This document shows, piece after piece, positions 42,690 through 52,086 of a stretch of 64,000 bases of DNA. The stretch comes from Sphingomonas lacunae (GTDB lineage Bacteria > Pseudomonadota > Alphaproteobacteria > Sphingomonadales > Sphingomonadaceae). Each line of letters begins with the position of its first letter. The stretch's first letter is position 1. The translations under genes and the position numbers were made by a program. The DNA lies in NCBI RefSeq assembly GCF_012979535.1, contig NZ_CP053015.1, forward strand, positions 2,666,001 to 2,730,000. Direction: 5' to 3'. Under the pieces are notes generated by a model. It was not told the DNA's origin, ran no database searches, and saw nothing but the letters and a program-made list of their open reading frames with translations.

Positions 42690-43586
42690 TCACAGGCGCA
42701 ACTGCCCTTCAATCACAGTGACCGCCTGGCCGCCGACATGGATGCCGTCCGCGGCATAACGGATGGCGATTGTGCCATCGCGTCCCACCTCGCGGCCCTG
42801 ACTGGCGAGATAGGCGTGCCCTACCGCCGTTTGGGCGAGGTTGAGCCGATAGGCGGCGACGGCGCCGTTGCCGCTGCCACACACAGGATCTTCGGCAATA
42901 CCATCGGCGGGCGCGAAGCTGCGCACCGCCACCCTGCCCTGCCCATCCGCGGCGAAGACCGTAAGGCCGGTCGTCGCGTGGCGTCTGTCATAGGCAGCAA
43001 GGCAGGCAAGGTCGGGCGAGAGGGCGCGCACCGTGGCTCCATCGGACAGCTCGGCAATCACCCAGCGCGGACCGACATTGACGATGGCCGGCGGGGCGAG
43101 CGGCGGCGTGCCGAGCGCGGCGGTGAGTGCATCCGGATCAGGCGCGGGGCTGATCTGGTGCGGGGGCAGACGGAAGGACAGACCCGCTTCGCGCCAATCA
43201 GCAGGCACGGCAACCTCTACCGGGCCGACCGCGCTGTGCTGAATCAGGATGCCGTTTCGCGGTGTCACCAGCCCGGCGGACAGCAGGGCATGGGCCGAAC
43301 CAATGGTCGGGTGGCCGGCAAAGGGCAGCTCGGCGCGAGGTGTGAAGATACGAATGTGGTAGTCCGCAGGGGCGGTATCCGCAGGATCTGCCCCTCCACC
43401 GGCTTGACCGGTGCCCTTCCTCGGAGGGGGAGGAAGGATGAAGGTGGTTTCGCTGAGGTTGGTCCAATTGGCGATGGCCTGCATCTCCCCGGTCGAGAGG
43501 CCATGTGCGTCGAGGACGACCGCGACCGGATTGCCCTTGAGCGGGGTGGAGGTGAAGACATCGACAGTGTGGATCCGGCGGATCAT
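42690..43586 (-). CDS. PhzF family isomerase/epimerase-like protein
   Basis: A 298-residue PhzF-fold protein. N-terminal RRIHTVDVFTSTPLKGNPVAVV, the family Glu in WTNLSETTFIL, then AELPFAGHPTIGSAHAL, and in the second half the partner motif DPVCGSGNGAVAAY. Relatives isomerise small acids such as trans-2,3-dihydro-3-hydroxyanthranilate; most have unknown substrates. Between TFIL and the AGHPT strand it has an extra Pro/Gly-rich stretch of about 18 residues encoded by a palindromic DNA element. The gene starts inside the end of the metalloprotease gene (ATGA). Confidence 0.88.
   Translation of the reverse strand: MIRRIHTVDVFTSTPLKGNPVAVVLDAHGLSTGEMQAIANWTNLSETTFILPPPPRKGTGQAGGGADPADTAPADYHIRIFTPRAELPFAGHPTIGSAHALLSAGLVTPRNGILIQHSAVGPVEVAVPADWREAGLSFRLPPHQISPAPDPDALTAALGTPPLAPPAIVNVGPRWVIAELSDGATVRALSPDLACLAAYDRRHATTGLTVFAADGQGRVAVRSFAPADGIAEDPVCGSGNGAVAAYRLNLAQTAVGHAYLASQGREVGRDGTIAIRYAADGIHVGGQAVTVIEGQLRL
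43394..43437. repeat. two-hairpin palindromic element inside phzF
   Basis: CACCGG-CTTGA-CCGGTG (43397-43413) is followed at once by CCTTCCTC-GGAGGGG-GAGGAAGG (43415-43437). Both stems are perfect. The element is in frame and encodes an extra Pro/Gly-rich stretch compared with ordinary PhzF proteins. It resembles dispersed intergenic palindromes of sphingomonad genomes (recollection, not searched). Confidence 0.7.
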
Positions 43587-46102
43587 GGCTCCCCGTCGCT
43601 TTCAGCCCAGCCATCCCCCGAAAGGCTGCCGATCGGCATGCCGGGTGGCACAGCGGGGGTCCGCACGCCCTCCGCCAAGAGAGCACGACGGCTTTCGCGG
43701 CTGGCCAGCAGCGTCGCCAAGCTGCGGCCCCAGTTCCGCGCCTCGACCGATCCTCCCCGAGCGAGGCCGGCGGCAATGCGGGCAAAGCGGGCGTCCAGGG
43801 CCAGCATGACTTCCGGCGAAGTTTCGGCATGACCTTCCACCGCTGCCATTTGCGCAAGCGCCCGCCAAGCGATGCGGCGACCAACTGGATTGTCACGATG
43901 TGCGACAATGTGCGCTTCGAGACGATCAAACAGCAGGTCAAGGCCTGGCAGCGCCCGATCGGCCTGATGCTGGACATAGAGGCGGTGAAGGCGGGCAGGG
44001 GCCAGCAGATTGGCGAGTGTCAGACGGGCGGCACTGTCAGTCGCGACCAGGGGGTCAAAGACCGGATGGCCGGCAGCGGAGGCGAACACCTCTATGTCGG
44101 TCTGCCGGTCGGGCGTGTTGATGGACTGTCCCGACATCAGCGGGACGAGCGCAGACGGCACGGTGAGCGCGGCAGGATCAAGCGTGGCGAACAGGGCGTC
44201 GAGCGCGGCCTGTTGATCCCCGGCCGGGACCGGCGGGGCATTGACGATGGCTTCGCCATTGACCGCATAGGGAAATTGGACGCCGCCGAGCAGCTTGGCC
44301 GCCGCTTCGGTCTGATAGCGGTGAAGCAGCCAGAGCGGTACGAAGCGGCGGCGCAAGGCTGACATGGGCTCACCGGGACGCAGGTTGGCGGTGCCGAAGC
44401 GAGCAAGCGCGACGCGGCGCACCTCCATCATGCGGGTGAGTTCGGCGGCAGGATCGGCAAAATCATCCCAGATGGCGCCATGGGGATGGCCGGTTTCCGT
44501 CCCGCGCCCGTCACCATCAGCAACAAAGCGCAGCCCGGCAGCCATGGCGGCGGTCGCCTTTTCGGCGGCATGGGCATCAGGATCGGCTGTGCCGGGCGCG
44601 GGATCGGCATAGAGCCAATCGACGACATAGTGGTCCCACGCACCGGTACCGACGCCATAGGCATCGGAGAGGTCCGGCACGCCGTCGCTCAGCAGGATAC
44701 GCGGTGCGGGATAATCCATCACCGAGGCGCGATCCTGGGTGCTGGCGGCGAAATTGTGCGCGATGCCGAGCGCGTGGCCCACCTCATGCGCGCCAAGCTG
44801 GCGGATGCGGGCCAGCGCGACCTGGGCCGGATCATTGGGACCGCCCTGCCCTGTCGCCGCCGTGCCGACCAGCGATTCATAGATGAGGATGTCCTGACGG
44901 ACTCGAAGGGACCCGAGCAGGACCGATCCACGGACAATCTCTCCCGTGCGCGGATCGGTGACGGTCTGGCCGTAGGACCAGCCGCGCGTCGCCCGGTTGA
45001 CCCAGTTGACGACATTGTAGCGGACATCGAGCGGATCGGCCCCTTCGGGCAGGATATCGACGCGGAAGGCATCGACGAAGCCGGCCCGGTCAAAGGCTTC
45101 GGCCCACCAGCGCACACCATCCGCCAGGGCGCTGCGGATCGGTTCGGGAGCGGCGCGGTCTATGTAGAAGGTGATCGGCCGCACGACGGTGGAACGGGCG
45201 GCGGTGGGATCGGTCTTTTCGAGGCGGAAACGGTTGGCGAGGTCATAGACGATATCCTGACCCAGCGGCGCACCATAATCGACCACTTGCGTGCCAAAGG
45301 CCCCGCCGCGCGGATCGAGCCGGCGCGGAACATAGCCGGGTGCCGGCAAGCGAACGAGCGAGTGGCGGACGGTGACGCTGACCACCCGGGCATCAGGCGC
45401 GATATTGGTGATCTCCGCGCCGGCATTGTCACTGACAAAGCTCTGCAACGCCTCAAACACGAGATTGTCGGGAAAGACGCGGGTGGCCATGGCATCGGTC
45501 ACGCTCAGGCTGGACTCACGGCGGAAATTGCCGAGCTGGCGGCCAATGCCCATGACGTCCTGTGACAGGAAGGCGGTGATGTCGACGGTGAAGCTGCCAT
45601 CAGCGCGGGTCCAGACGATGTCGCCGAGCCAGACGGTCGAATAGGCAAAGCTGTTGCGGGCTGCCGCCTGTTCCTGTGCTGTGCCGCCGGTGGCGCGGAA
45701 GCGGGGATTTTCAAACTGGATGGCGAGCTTGCCGCCAATGCGGCGGAAGGCGAGCAGCTGGGTCGGCCCGAACTGGGCGCGATCAAGCCCGAGCGAGGCG
45801 GAGCCGATGCCAGTGCGCAACTGGGTGGTATAGAGATAGCGGCCCGACAGCCCCTGTTCGTCGGGCGCCGGAAGCGTGATCAGGACGCGGCCGTTCAGCG
45901 GATCGACATGGACCGGCAGAAGCCCTTGGCGGGTCGTCGTTCCGGCCAGCGCCGGATCGGTTACCGCGGTGCCCGCCGGGCCGGTTGCGGGACCGGACTG
46001 GGCGCTTGCTGGCAAGGATGCGCACAAGGCGAGAGCCATTGCGCCCAAGTTGCCCCGCCATGCCGCTTTTTGCCGCATGCGGTTTGATCGCCGATCCATC
46101 AT
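43583..46102 (-). CDS. zinc-dependent metalloprotease (DUF5117/DUF4953 type)
   Basis: About 839 residues with a signal peptide (GAMALALCASLPASAQ). The N-terminal DUF5117-like region includes GRVLITLP, RTGIGSASLGLDRAQFGP and SFAYSTVWLG; the catalytic zinc motif is GAHEVGHALGIAHNF (HExxHxxGxxH), followed by ASVMDYPAPRILL, which holds the Met-turn-like segment. The DUF4953 C-terminal part follows. These are large secreted or periplasmic proteases of unknown target. ATG at 46102 has a purine-rich site; other nearby ATGs are possible. Heads a run with phzF and the AraC gene. Confidence 0.9.
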   Translation of the reverse strand: MMDRRSNRMRQKAAWRGNLGAMALALCASLPASAQSGPATGPAGTAVTDPALAGTTTRQGLLPVHVDPLNGRVLITLPAPDEQGLSGRYLYTTQLRTGIGSASLGLDRAQFGPTQLLAFRRIGGKLAIQFENPRFRATGGTAQEQAAARNSFAYSTVWLGDIVWTRADGSFTVDITAFLSQDVMGIGRQLGNFRRESSLSVTDAMATRVFPDNLVFEALQSFVSDNAGAEITNIAPDARVVSVTVRHSLVRLPAPGYVPRRLDPRGGAFGTQVVDYGAPLGQDIVYDLANRFRLEKTDPTAARSTVVRPITFYIDRAAPEPIRSALADGVRWWAEAFDRAGFVDAFRVDILPEGADPLDVRYNVVNWVNRATRGWSYGQTVTDPRTGEIVRGSVLLGSLRVRQDILIYESLVGTAATGQGGPNDPAQVALARIRQLGAHEVGHALGIAHNFAASTQDRASVMDYPAPRILLSDGVPDLSDAYGVGTGAWDHYVVDWLYADPAPGTADPDAHAAEKATAAMAAGLRFVADGDGRGTETGHPHGAIWDDFADPAAELTRMMEVRRVALARFGTANLRPGEPMSALRRRFVPLWLLHRYQTEAAAKLLGGVQFPYAVNGEAIVNAPPVPAGDQQAALDALFATLDPAALTVPSALVPLMSGQSINTPDRQTDIEVFASAAGHPVFDPLVATDSAARLTLANLLAPARLHRLYVQHQADRALPGLDLLFDRLEAHIVAHRDNPVGRRIAWRALAQMAAVEGHAETSPEVMLALDARFARIAAGLARGGSVEARNWGRSLATLLASRESRRALLAEGVRTPAVPPGMPIGSLSGDGWAESDGEP

Positions 46103-46161
46103 GTGAGTGCCCCTGTTGCCTGACATCCGGTTCCGCTTGTGCGTTGCCGGTCAGGCCAGGG

Positions 46162-46773
46162 TCAATAGCCCATCAGGCTCATCACTTCCTTGCGGCTGCG
46201 ATGATCGTCGAGGAAGCAACCGAGCAGGCGGCTGGTGACCATGCCAACCCCGGGCGTGCGGACGCCGCGCCCGGTCATGCAGCCATGCTGCGCCTCGATC
46301 ACCACGGCAACGCCATGCGGCTGGAGATTGTCCCAGATGCATTGCGCGACCTCGGCGGTGAGACGTTCCTGCACCTGCAAGCGACGGGCGTAGCCGTTCA
46401 AGACGCGGGCCAGCTTGGAAATGCCGACGACTCGGTTCTTGGGCATGTAGGCGATCGACGCCTTGCCGGTGATCGGCGCCATATGATGTTCGCAATGCGA
46501 CTGGAACGGAATATCCTTGAGCAGGACGAGCTCATCATAACCGCCCACTTCCTCAAAGGTCCGTGACAGGTGGACCGAGGGGTCTTCGGCATAGCCCTGG
46601 CAATATTCCACCCAGGCGCGGGCAACACGCTTGGGCGTATCGATCAGGCCTTCGCGGGTGGGGTCGTCCCCGGCCCACTCTATCAGCGTTCGGATGGCAT
46701 CGGCCACATGATCCGGAACGACGGGCTTGCCGTCAGGACCGAGAGTCTTTGTAGCAGTGGAATCAGAAGTCAC
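46162..46773 (-). CDS. folE: GTP cyclohydrolase I
   Basis: A 203-residue type I enzyme that makes dihydroneopterin triphosphate for folate. Zinc and substrate motifs are FQSHCEHHMAPITGKASIAYMP and EAQHGCMTGRGVRTPG, with GLSKLAR-like VGISKLARVLNGYARRLQVQERLT. The GTG at 46773 (VTSDSTATK) follows a GGGGGGAGA ribosome site; the open frame further upstream has no similarity to the family. Confidence 0.95.
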   Translation of the reverse strand: MTSDSTATKTLGPDGKPVVPDHVADAIRTLIEWAGDDPTREGLIDTPKRVARAWVEYCQGYAEDPSVHLSRTFEEVGGYDELVLLKDIPFQSHCEHHMAPITGKASIAYMPKNRVVGISKLARVLNGYARRLQVQERLTAEVAQCIWDNLQPHGVAVVIEAQHGCMTGRGVRTPGVGMVTSRLLGCFLDDHRSRKEVMSLMGY

Positions 46774-47376
46774 TCGAGTCTCCCCCCGGAAGTCGCAGCC
46801 GATGTGGGACGTCCGACGCCCGGTTGCAATGGACAAAGCTGTCAGAAGCGTCGATTTTTCGTCGCTGGAGCATGACCATGGCGGCCCGGCCGGAAGTGGA
46901 CCGCAATCCTGATTCAGGCCAGAGACGGGGCCTGGACGTGGTATTTGCGCCACAATGCCGCGTAAACATGCGCGTAACGGATCGCTCCCGGACTGTCGCA
47001 AATCAGCCGAATATCCCGGAAAATCGGCCTTTCCGCTACGTCACCCTTATCCAATTGGATGAGAAGCGTACCCGGCTTTCGATTTTTCGCAGCCTGCTGC
47101 GCCTTTCAGGTTGACCGCAACCAAAGTTCATCGCACATTTTGTCATAGGACGGCGTCAGACCGTCCGATGATGGACTATCCGAGACTGGCGGCAAGCCAG
47201 CCGGATCGGGCCTACCCAAGGGCACAAGCCCAAGGATGGCCAACAGTGCAGGAGCGCAAGCCCGGCACAGTTTCCATGACCTTCCTTCTCCCCCGAACAG
47301 TCGGCCGTTTCGCGGTCGGCAGGTGATCAGGGACGCCGCATCGCGGGGTTCAATGAAAGTGAGAGGGAGGAAAAGC
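46774..47376. other. 600-bp divergent intergenic region between folE and a TonB receptor gene
   Basis: No convincing gene is seen. It holds a perfect 12-bp palindrome ATCCAATTGGAT (47049-47060), two copies of TCGATTTTTCG (46851-46861 and 47079-47089), and a TTGACC at 47111 that might be a -35 element. Both neighbouring promoters must lie here. Confidence 0.5.
47049..47060. promoter_or_regulatory. perfect 12-bp palindrome, possible operator
   Basis: ATCCAATTGGAT reads the same on both strands. It lies 317 bp upstream of the TonB receptor start and 276 bp upstream of folE. A regulator site is possible; no specific protein can be named. Confidence 0.3.
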
Positions 47377-50286
47377 ATGCGCTTTCGTAATATGATGGGT
47401 GCGTCGGTTCTGGCTCTGGCCATTGCCACACCGGCCTATGCACAAGACAATCCGCAAGCCGACGAGGACAATGGCGCCTTTGGTGGCGACATCGTCGTTA
47501 CTGCGCAGCGCCAGTCGGAACGTCTGCAGGATGTGCCTATCGCGGTCAGCGCCTTCTCGGCTGAAAGCCTGGAAGCACAACAGATCGAAAACACGTCCGA
47601 CTTGCAGCTGACCCTGCCGAACGTCACTTTCACCAAGGGCAACTTCACCAGCGCAAGCTTCACCATCCGCGGGATCGGTGACCTTTGCGTCGGCGTGTCG
47701 TGCGACAGCGCCACCGCCATCCACATGAACGACGCGCCACTGTTCGGCACGCGCCTGTTCGAAACCGAATTTTTTGACCTTGAACAGATCGAAGTGCTGC
47801 GCGGACCGCAGGGCACGCTCTATGGCCGCAACGCGACCTCGGGCGTGGTCAATTCGCGTACCGCCCGTCCCGACCTGTCGGGCTTTGCCGCTTCGGGCGA
47901 AGCCGAATATGGCAATTACAACTCGATCCGCCTGAAGGGCATGGTCAACATTCCGATCGGCGAAACGCTCGGTGTGCGCTTTGCCGGTTTCTTCCTTGAG
48001 CGGGACGGTTACACCCTCAACCAGTTCAACGGCGAACATTATGACGACCGCAGCATGTATGCGGTCCGTGGTTCGCTGCGCTGGGAACCGAGCGACAATA
48101 CCACAGTTGACCTGATGGGTTATTACTGGCGCGAAAATGACAATCGCATGCGCATCCAGAAGACGATGTGCCAGAACGACCCGACCGGTGTTCTGGGTTG
48201 CTTGCCCAACGCCCGCCTGTTCGAAAACACCAACACCAGCTCAACCTTCACCGGCACGCTGACCAGCCGCGAATTCCTCGCGGTCCGTGGCATTCCGACG
48301 GCTTTTGGCCTTGGCAGCCTCTATGATGGCGGCACCTATCTGGGCCTGACCAATCCCGCCGATTACCGCACGATCAGCACCGCCTATGAGCCGAGCTATT
48401 TCTCTGACGAGCTGATCATCCAGGGCCGTCTGGAGCATGAGTTCGACAATGGCCTCGCCATCTCGTTGTCGGGCAACTACCAGAAGGTCCGCGTCGACTC
48501 GCAACAGGACTATAACAACGCCATCGGTAGCCGCGCGGGCTTTGCCACGGCGCTGAATACACTGGCCGCTGCGGCAGCCGGTAACGTTCCGGGCCTGCCT
48601 GCATCCTATTTCTCACCGATTGCGGCAGCCCTGATTCCCAATGGCCCGACCGGCAACCTCTGCACCTCGCTGCAGGAAGAAACCGGCACGGGTTCGTTCG
48701 GCGGTCACCGAATCTGTTCGGCGAACACCTTGCAATTTGACCGGTCCAACCAGGACCAGTCGAGCTGGACCGCGGAAGCAATCATCTCGTCTGACTGGGA
48801 TGGTCCTTTCAACTTCCTGCTGGGCGGCATTTATGCCGACTTCCATCTGACCGAGAACAGCTATTATGTGAACAGCTTTGCCATTGACTATGTCACGGGC
48901 ATTCTCGGCAGCTTCACCGCACTGGGTTCGGCCCTGCCGCCGGCCTATCTCGGCACGCCTTTCTTCCGCAACCACACCGATGACCTGACGGTCAACAGCT
49001 GGGGCGTGTTCGGCGAGGCCTATTATGAGTTCAACGACGATCTGAAGCTCACGGTCGGCATCCGGTACAATGACGACCAGAAGTCCGTCCGCGCCCGCTC
49101 AACTCTGGCCAGCTTCCTGGTGCCCTACAACTCGACCTCGGCCTTCTCCTCGCCGTACGTCGGTTCGTTCGACGCCGATCCGGGCATCGCCGGCAACCAG
49201 CTGTTCCAGGAGCGCGACGTTTCGTTCAGCGAATGGACCGGTCGCGCGGTGCTTGATTACCAGATCACACCGGACAACCTGCTCTACTTCTCCTACTCGC
49301 GTGGGTACAAGTCGGGCGGTATCAACCCGCCGCTGCAGCCGATCTTTGCCGTGCCTGACTCGTTCACGCCGGAATCGGTCAATGCCTTTGAAATCGGTTC
49401 GAAGAACCGTTGGGGTGCCCTGCAGCTCAACCTGACGGCCTTCTACTACCAGTATCAGGACCTGCAGCTGAGCCGCATTGTTGCCCGTACATCGGTCAAC
49501 GACAACGTCGATGCCAACATCTACGGCCTCGAAGCGGAAGCGATCATCACGCCGACGCGTGACCTCGCCATCAACCTCGGCTTCAGCTACCTCAACACCA
49601 AAGTGTCTTCGGACAAGTTCCTGTCGAACCCGCGTGACCCGTCGGGCGGCCGTTCGGATGCTGTCATCATCAAGGACATCACCAACGGTTCGAATTGCGC
49701 CGTCGTCGCCAATACCGCCGGTAACGTTGCTGGCGTCAATGGCTTCGTCAACGCGGTCAACGCTGGCCTTGGCCTGCGTCCGACGACTAGCTTTGGTGCG
49801 AACAGCGGCCTGACCGCTAACGGTGCGTTCGGCATCTGTTCGGTCCTGGCCGCCCAGACCGCCAATCCGGCTCTCGCGCCGTTCGGTGGCATGACGGTCG
49901 AAAACGCCGGTGTCGCGGTCAACATCCGTGGCAACGAACTGCCGCAGGCCCCGAACTTCAAGTTCTCGGTCGGCGCCCAGTACACCATCCGCACTGCAAC
50001 CGACATGACCATCGTTCCGCGCATTGACTTTGCCTACACTGGCGACAGCTATGGCAATATCTTTGGCGGCCGGGTCAACGAGATCAACGGTTATGGCCAG
50101 GCCAATGCCCAGATCCAGGTCAATGGTCCTGACAATCGCTGGTTCGCCCGCGCGTTCGTCCAGAACATCTTTGACAGTGCCTCGATCACCGGTCTCTATG
50201 TCACCGACCAATCGTCGGGTCTGTTCACCAACGTGTTCACGCTCGAACCGCGCCGTTACGGTCTGGCTGTCGGCTTCAAGTTCTGA
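47377..50286 (+). CDS. TonB-dependent outer-membrane receptor (large type)
   Basis: A 969-residue receptor. The ATG at 47377 follows GGAGG and begins a signal peptide ending at PAYAQ. The TonB box and plug start DIVVTAQRQSERLQDVPIAV, then SFTIRGIGD, the plug ends near FDLEQIEVLRGPQGTLYGRNATSGVVN, and the barrel closes at LEPRRYGLAVGFKF. This large form is typical of sphingomonads, where it is used for diverse substrates, often plant or aromatic compounds. No transporter or catabolic partner adjoins it, so the cargo is unknown. Confidence 0.95.
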   Translation: MRFRNMMGASVLALAIATPAYAQDNPQADEDNGAFGGDIVVTAQRQSERLQDVPIAVSAFSAESLEAQQIENTSDLQLTLPNVTFTKGNFTSASFTIRGIGDLCVGVSCDSATAIHMNDAPLFGTRLFETEFFDLEQIEVLRGPQGTLYGRNATSGVVNSRTARPDLSGFAASGEAEYGNYNSIRLKGMVNIPIGETLGVRFAGFFLERDGYTLNQFNGEHYDDRSMYAVRGSLRWEPSDNTTVDLMGYYWRENDNRMRIQKTMCQNDPTGVLGCLPNARLFENTNTSSTFTGTLTSREFLAVRGIPTAFGLGSLYDGGTYLGLTNPADYRTISTAYEPSYFSDELIIQGRLEHEFDNGLAISLSGNYQKVRVDSQQDYNNAIGSRAGFATALNTLAAAAAGNVPGLPASYFSPIAAALIPNGPTGNLCTSLQEETGTGSFGGHRICSANTLQFDRSNQDQSSWTAEAIISSDWDGPFNFLLGGIYADFHLTENSYYVNSFAIDYVTGILGSFTALGSALPPAYLGTPFFRNHTDDLTVNSWGVFGEAYYEFNDDLKLTVGIRYNDDQKSVRARSTLASFLVPYNSTSAFSSPYVGSFDADPGIAGNQLFQERDVSFSEWTGRAVLDYQITPDNLLYFSYSRGYKSGGINPPLQPIFAVPDSFTPESVNAFEIGSKNRWGALQLNLTAFYYQYQDLQLSRIVARTSVNDNVDANIYGLEAEAIITPTRDLAINLGFSYLNTKVSSDKFLSNPRDPSGGRSDAVIIKDITNGSNCAVVANTAGNVAGVNGFVNAVNAGLGLRPTTSFGANSGLTANGAFGICSVLAAQTANPALAPFGGMTVENAGVAVNIRGNELPQAPNFKFSVGAQYTIRTATDMTIVPRIDFAYTGDSYGNIFGGRVNEINGYGQANAQIQVNGPDNRWFARAFVQNIFDSASITGLYVTDQSSGLFTNVFTLEPRRYGLAVGFKF

Positions 50287-50292
50287 TCCGGA

Positions 50293-50320
50293 AGGGAGCG
50301 GGTTTCGGCCCGCTCCCTTT
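50293..50320 (+). terminator. terminator after the TonB receptor
   Basis: GGGAGCGGG and CCCGCTCCC, 9 bp each, with a 6-nt loop TTTCGG and then TTT. It follows the receptor stop by a few bases. Confidence 0.85.
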
Positions 50321-50330
50321 CACTGCCACC

Positions 50331-50366
50331 AAAAAGTCCGGTTCGCTGTCGCGAACCGGGCTTTTT
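50331..50366. terminator. second, bidirectional terminator
   Basis: CCGGTTCGC-TGTC-GCGAACCGG flanked by AAAAAG on the left and CTTTTT on the right, so it can end transcripts from both sides: the receptor (+) and the SdhAF4-like gene (-). Confidence 0.88.
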
Positions 50367-50388
50367 GCATGGGCCATTGCTTGGCCCG

Positions 50389-50595
50389 TCAGAAATCGAT
50401 GGCGATGCCCTTGAGCTCCCAGTCGCCATAACGGACTGGATCGGGCCGACCCTTTACCTCCTGCCCCTCGAACGGGATCGCCTGGGGGGCGGGCGGGCCA
50501 TCGTCCTTTTGCCAATGCGCCGGTGCGGAAACGCCAGCGGGACGGCGCTTGGCGCGGGGCGTGCCACCGATGGTGTCGGGATCGTGTTCTGTCAT
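50389..50595 (-). CDS. DUF1674 / succinate dehydrogenase assembly factor 4-like protein
   Basis: A 68-residue protein whose C-terminus is the family hallmark, GRPDPVRYGDWELKGIAIDF. The N-terminal half is polar and probably disordered. The family (SdhAF4 in mitochondria) helps flavinated SdhA assemble with the rest of succinate dehydrogenase and guards against oxidant formation. The ATG at 50595 is the only good start; a longer frame crosses the divergent methyltransferase gene. Confidence 0.88.
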   Translation of the reverse strand: MTEHDPDTIGGTPRAKRRPAGVSAPAHWQKDDGPPAPQAIPFEGQEVKGRPDPVRYGDWELKGIAIDF

Positions 50596-50687
50596 GGGCC
50601 GGAGATAGGCGCCCGCACGGGACTTGTGAAGTATCCGGGGCCGGGTTGGCGCTTGCCCTGCCCTGCCCGGCGCTCTACCGGGCGTGA

Positions 50688-52016
50688 GTGACTGATCCCA
50701 AGACCCGCCGTTCGCGCCCTGCGCGCCGCTCCCCTGCCCAAGCGGATGATGATGGCCGCAATGTCCCCGGTTTTCCGGCACGACTCGCGGCGATGAAGTT
50801 GCTCGACGCGGTGATCCGCCGGGGCGAATCCATGGACGCGGTGGCGGCCAATGCGACACGCGGCCTTGCCCCGCCCGACCGGGCGCTGGCGATCGCCATC
50901 AGCGCCGAAGTGTGCCGCCATCTGGTCGATCTCGACGCGTTGATCGACAGTGCGACAGCGCAGCCGCTGCCCGCCGACGTCAAGGCGCGGATGGCGCTGC
51001 GCATCGCGCTGGTGCAGGCGCTGGTGCTGGGCACGCCGCCGCATGCCGCCATCGCCACCGCGCTGCCGCTGGTCAGTGGCGGGCCGCGCAAGCTGGTGCA
51101 TGGGGTGTTCGGCACGCTGATCCGTGCCGAGGCCAAGCTGCCCGCAATGCCGACTCTCCCCGAAGACGTGGCGCTGCGCTGGACGGCGGCATGGGGCCCG
51201 GCGATGGTCGAGGGCGCGAGCGCCGCGCTGGCTGCCGCGCCGCCGCTCGACCTGACGATCAAGGAGCCGGCGCGTACAGCGGAATGGGCCGAACGGCTCG
51301 GCGGCGTTTCGATGATCCCCGGCCATGTCCGCCTGCCACGCGGCGGCGATGTGACCAGACTCGGCGGCTTTGCCGAAGGGGCATGGTGGGTGCAGGACCT
51401 GTCCGCCGCGCTGCCGGCGAGGTTGCTCGGTTCGGGCAAAGGGCGGACGGTGCTCGACATTGGCGCGGCACCGGGCGGCAAGACGATGCAGCTGGCGGCG
51501 GCAGGCTGGACGGTGACAGGGCTTGATGCCTCCGAACGGCGGCTCGACCGATTGTCGCAGAATCTGGCGCGGACAGGGCTGGAGGCCGAATGCCTGCGCG
51601 GCGACGGGCGCAAGCTGCCCGATGACCGCGAATGGGATGCAGTACTGCTCGACGCACCGTGCAGCGCGACCGGCATTTTTCGCCGTCACCCCGATGTGCT
51701 CCACCGCATCATGCCGCGCGATATCGCCAACCGCGCCGAATTGCAGGCGCTGATGCTCGATGCAGCGGCGGGCGTGGTCAAGGCTGGCGGATCACTGGTC
51801 TTCGCCACCTGCTCGCTCGAACCCGAAGAGGGCGAGGGACAGATCGACGCCTTTCTGGCTCGGCAACCCTATTGGTCGATCGATCCGATCCGCACTGACG
51901 AGGTGCCGGCAGGCGTGCATGTCGCCGAACAGGGCTGGCTCAGGATCACCCCGCCCGATCTGGCCGAGGCCGGTGGGGTGGACGGATTTTTCATGGCGCG
52001 GCTGAGGCTGGGGTAG
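50688..52016 (+). CDS. RsmB-like 16S rRNA m5C methyltransferase
   Basis: A 442-residue protein. A NusB-like N-terminal domain (about 25-160) precedes a Rossmann methyltransferase with SAM site VLDIGAAPGGKTMQLA, DASERRLDRLSQNLART, the proton-relay motif LLDAPCSATGIFRRHPDV and the catalytic Cys in LVFATCSLEPEEGE. This layout is that of RsmB/Fmu, which methylates C967 of 16S rRNA in E. coli. GTG start. Divergent from the DUF1674 gene; convergent with dnaB. Confidence 0.9.
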   Translation: MTDPKTRRSRPARRSPAQADDDGRNVPGFPARLAAMKLLDAVIRRGESMDAVAANATRGLAPPDRALAIAISAEVCRHLVDLDALIDSATAQPLPADVKARMALRIALVQALVLGTPPHAAIATALPLVSGGPRKLVHGVFGTLIRAEAKLPAMPTLPEDVALRWTAAWGPAMVEGASAALAAAPPLDLTIKEPARTAEWAERLGGVSMIPGHVRLPRGGDVTRLGGFAEGAWWVQDLSAALPARLLGSGKGRTVLDIGAAPGGKTMQLAAAGWTVTGLDASERRLDRLSQNLARTGLEAECLRGDGRKLPDDREWDAVLLDAPCSATGIFRRHPDVLHRIMPRDIANRAELQALMLDAAAGVVKAGGSLVFATCSLEPEEGEGQIDAFLARQPYWSIDPIRTDEVPAGVHVAEQGWLRITPPDLAEAGGVDGFFMARLRLG

Positions 52017-52038
52017 GAAGGCTCATCACCCGCCCCAA

Positions 52039-52060
52039 CCCCTCCCTTGGAAGGGCGGGG
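52039..52060. terminator. palindrome between the methyltransferase and dnaB genes
   Basis: CCCC-T-CCCTT GG AAGGG-C-GGGG, a near-perfect hairpin of about 10 bp with one mismatch, in the 70-bp gap between convergent genes. It may terminate one or both transcripts, though there is no T run. Confidence 0.5.
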
Positions 52061-52086
52061 CTATTGAGCGAAATGCTCTCCACGTC

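Noticed and set aside
43583-46102. Possible toxin or secreted effector role for the large metalloprotease
   Set aside because: The DUF5117/DUF4953-type pattern and ordinary signal peptide fit a common housekeeping-type secreted protease of this group; no secretion or immunity gene adjoins it.
49099-50211. 370-residue minus-strand frame
   Set aside because: Antisense to the TonB receptor barrel; repetitive Asp/Val/Arg text from the opposite strand.
50592-51704. 370-residue minus-strand frame over the methyltransferase gene
   Set aside because: Antisense to intact RsmB motifs on the plus strand; its own product has no domain.
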